From an uncultured Cycloclasticus sp. (GTDB taxonomy: Bacteria > Pseudomonadota > Gammaproteobacteria > Methylococcales > Cycloclasticaceae), in the NCBI GenBank assembly GCA_913060865.1, contig CAJXTU010000009.1:1-64000 (forward strand): a stretch of DNA of 64,000 nt. Reading direction: 5' to 3'. The position numbers and the translations under genes were made by a program. Of this stretch, positions 64,000-64,000 are shown one piece after another. Each line of letters starts with the position of its first letter. Position 1 is the first letter of the stretch. The notes below the pieces were generated by a model, which did no database searches, was not told the origin of the DNA, and saw only the letters and a program-made list of their open reading frames with translations.

Positions 64000-64000
64000 A

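Overview
The window looks like a chromosomal contig from an A+T-rich, probably marine gammaproteobacterium. Evidence seen directly is the gammaproteobacterial block rpsB-tsf-pyrH-frr-uppS-cdsA-dxr-rseP-bamA-skp-lpxD-fabZ-lpxA-lpxB-rnhB-dnaE-accA-tilS-pyrG, a complete lipid A entry pathway, a YdbH/YnbE/YdbL set, and an aromatic-ring dioxygenase operon. A hydrocarbon degrader such as Cycloclasticus would fit, but that is inference. The first 50 bases are a sequencing-library adapter, not genome, and they cut off pyrG.

Layout. 51-21248 (minus strand): translation, envelope and lipid A genes as above. rseP carries an in-frame stop at codon 40. 21537-25848 (plus): map, glnD, mtfA. 25888-30721 (minus): an arsenic-modification cluster (radical SAM ArsS, methyltransferase ArsM, a TIGR04283-type glycosyltransferase) downstream of a fused TVP38/disulfide-oxidoreductase gene. 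30714-36771: an AddAB-like helicase/nuclease pair. 36866-40197: ydbH-ynbE-ydbL, an intermembrane lipid-transport set.

40499-48807 is an integron gene-cassette array without an integrase: nine attC sites, nine cassettes, all read on the minus strand. From the upstream end the cassettes hold a conserved hypothetical with a GGRPVIY/WEREWR signature; a membrane protein with an apparent frameshift; a protein with a HEPN-like Rx4H motif; a one-TM protein; a second HEPN-like protein; an IPVLGG hypothetical; a two-gene cassette that looks like the Kiwa anti-phage system (KwaA membrane protein plus DUF4868 KwaB); an unknown; and a HigBA toxin-antitoxin with its own promoter and operator. This is the most interesting part of the window: a likely defence and toxin island built from mobile cassettes. 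A second cassette locus (GNAT acetyltransferase, plus strand, 63284-63999) runs to the right edge.

49021-54658 (minus): ygjP-like peptidase, yggL, then a five-gene aromatic dioxygenase operon (alpha, beta, carboxymuconolactone-decarboxylase-like, two VOC proteins) ending at a strong hairpin terminator, and a MAPEG protein. 54944-61733 (minus): a MoxR/DUF58/DUF4381/BatA/BatB-C fusion/BatD operon. 61908-63089 (plus): a BaiN/YhiN-type flavoprotein. No tRNA, rRNA, CRISPR array or insertion sequence was seen. Gaps near or above 300 bases (21249-21536, 40198-40498, 49973-50248, 54659-54943, 63090-63283) are described in the entries or hold nothing I can identify.
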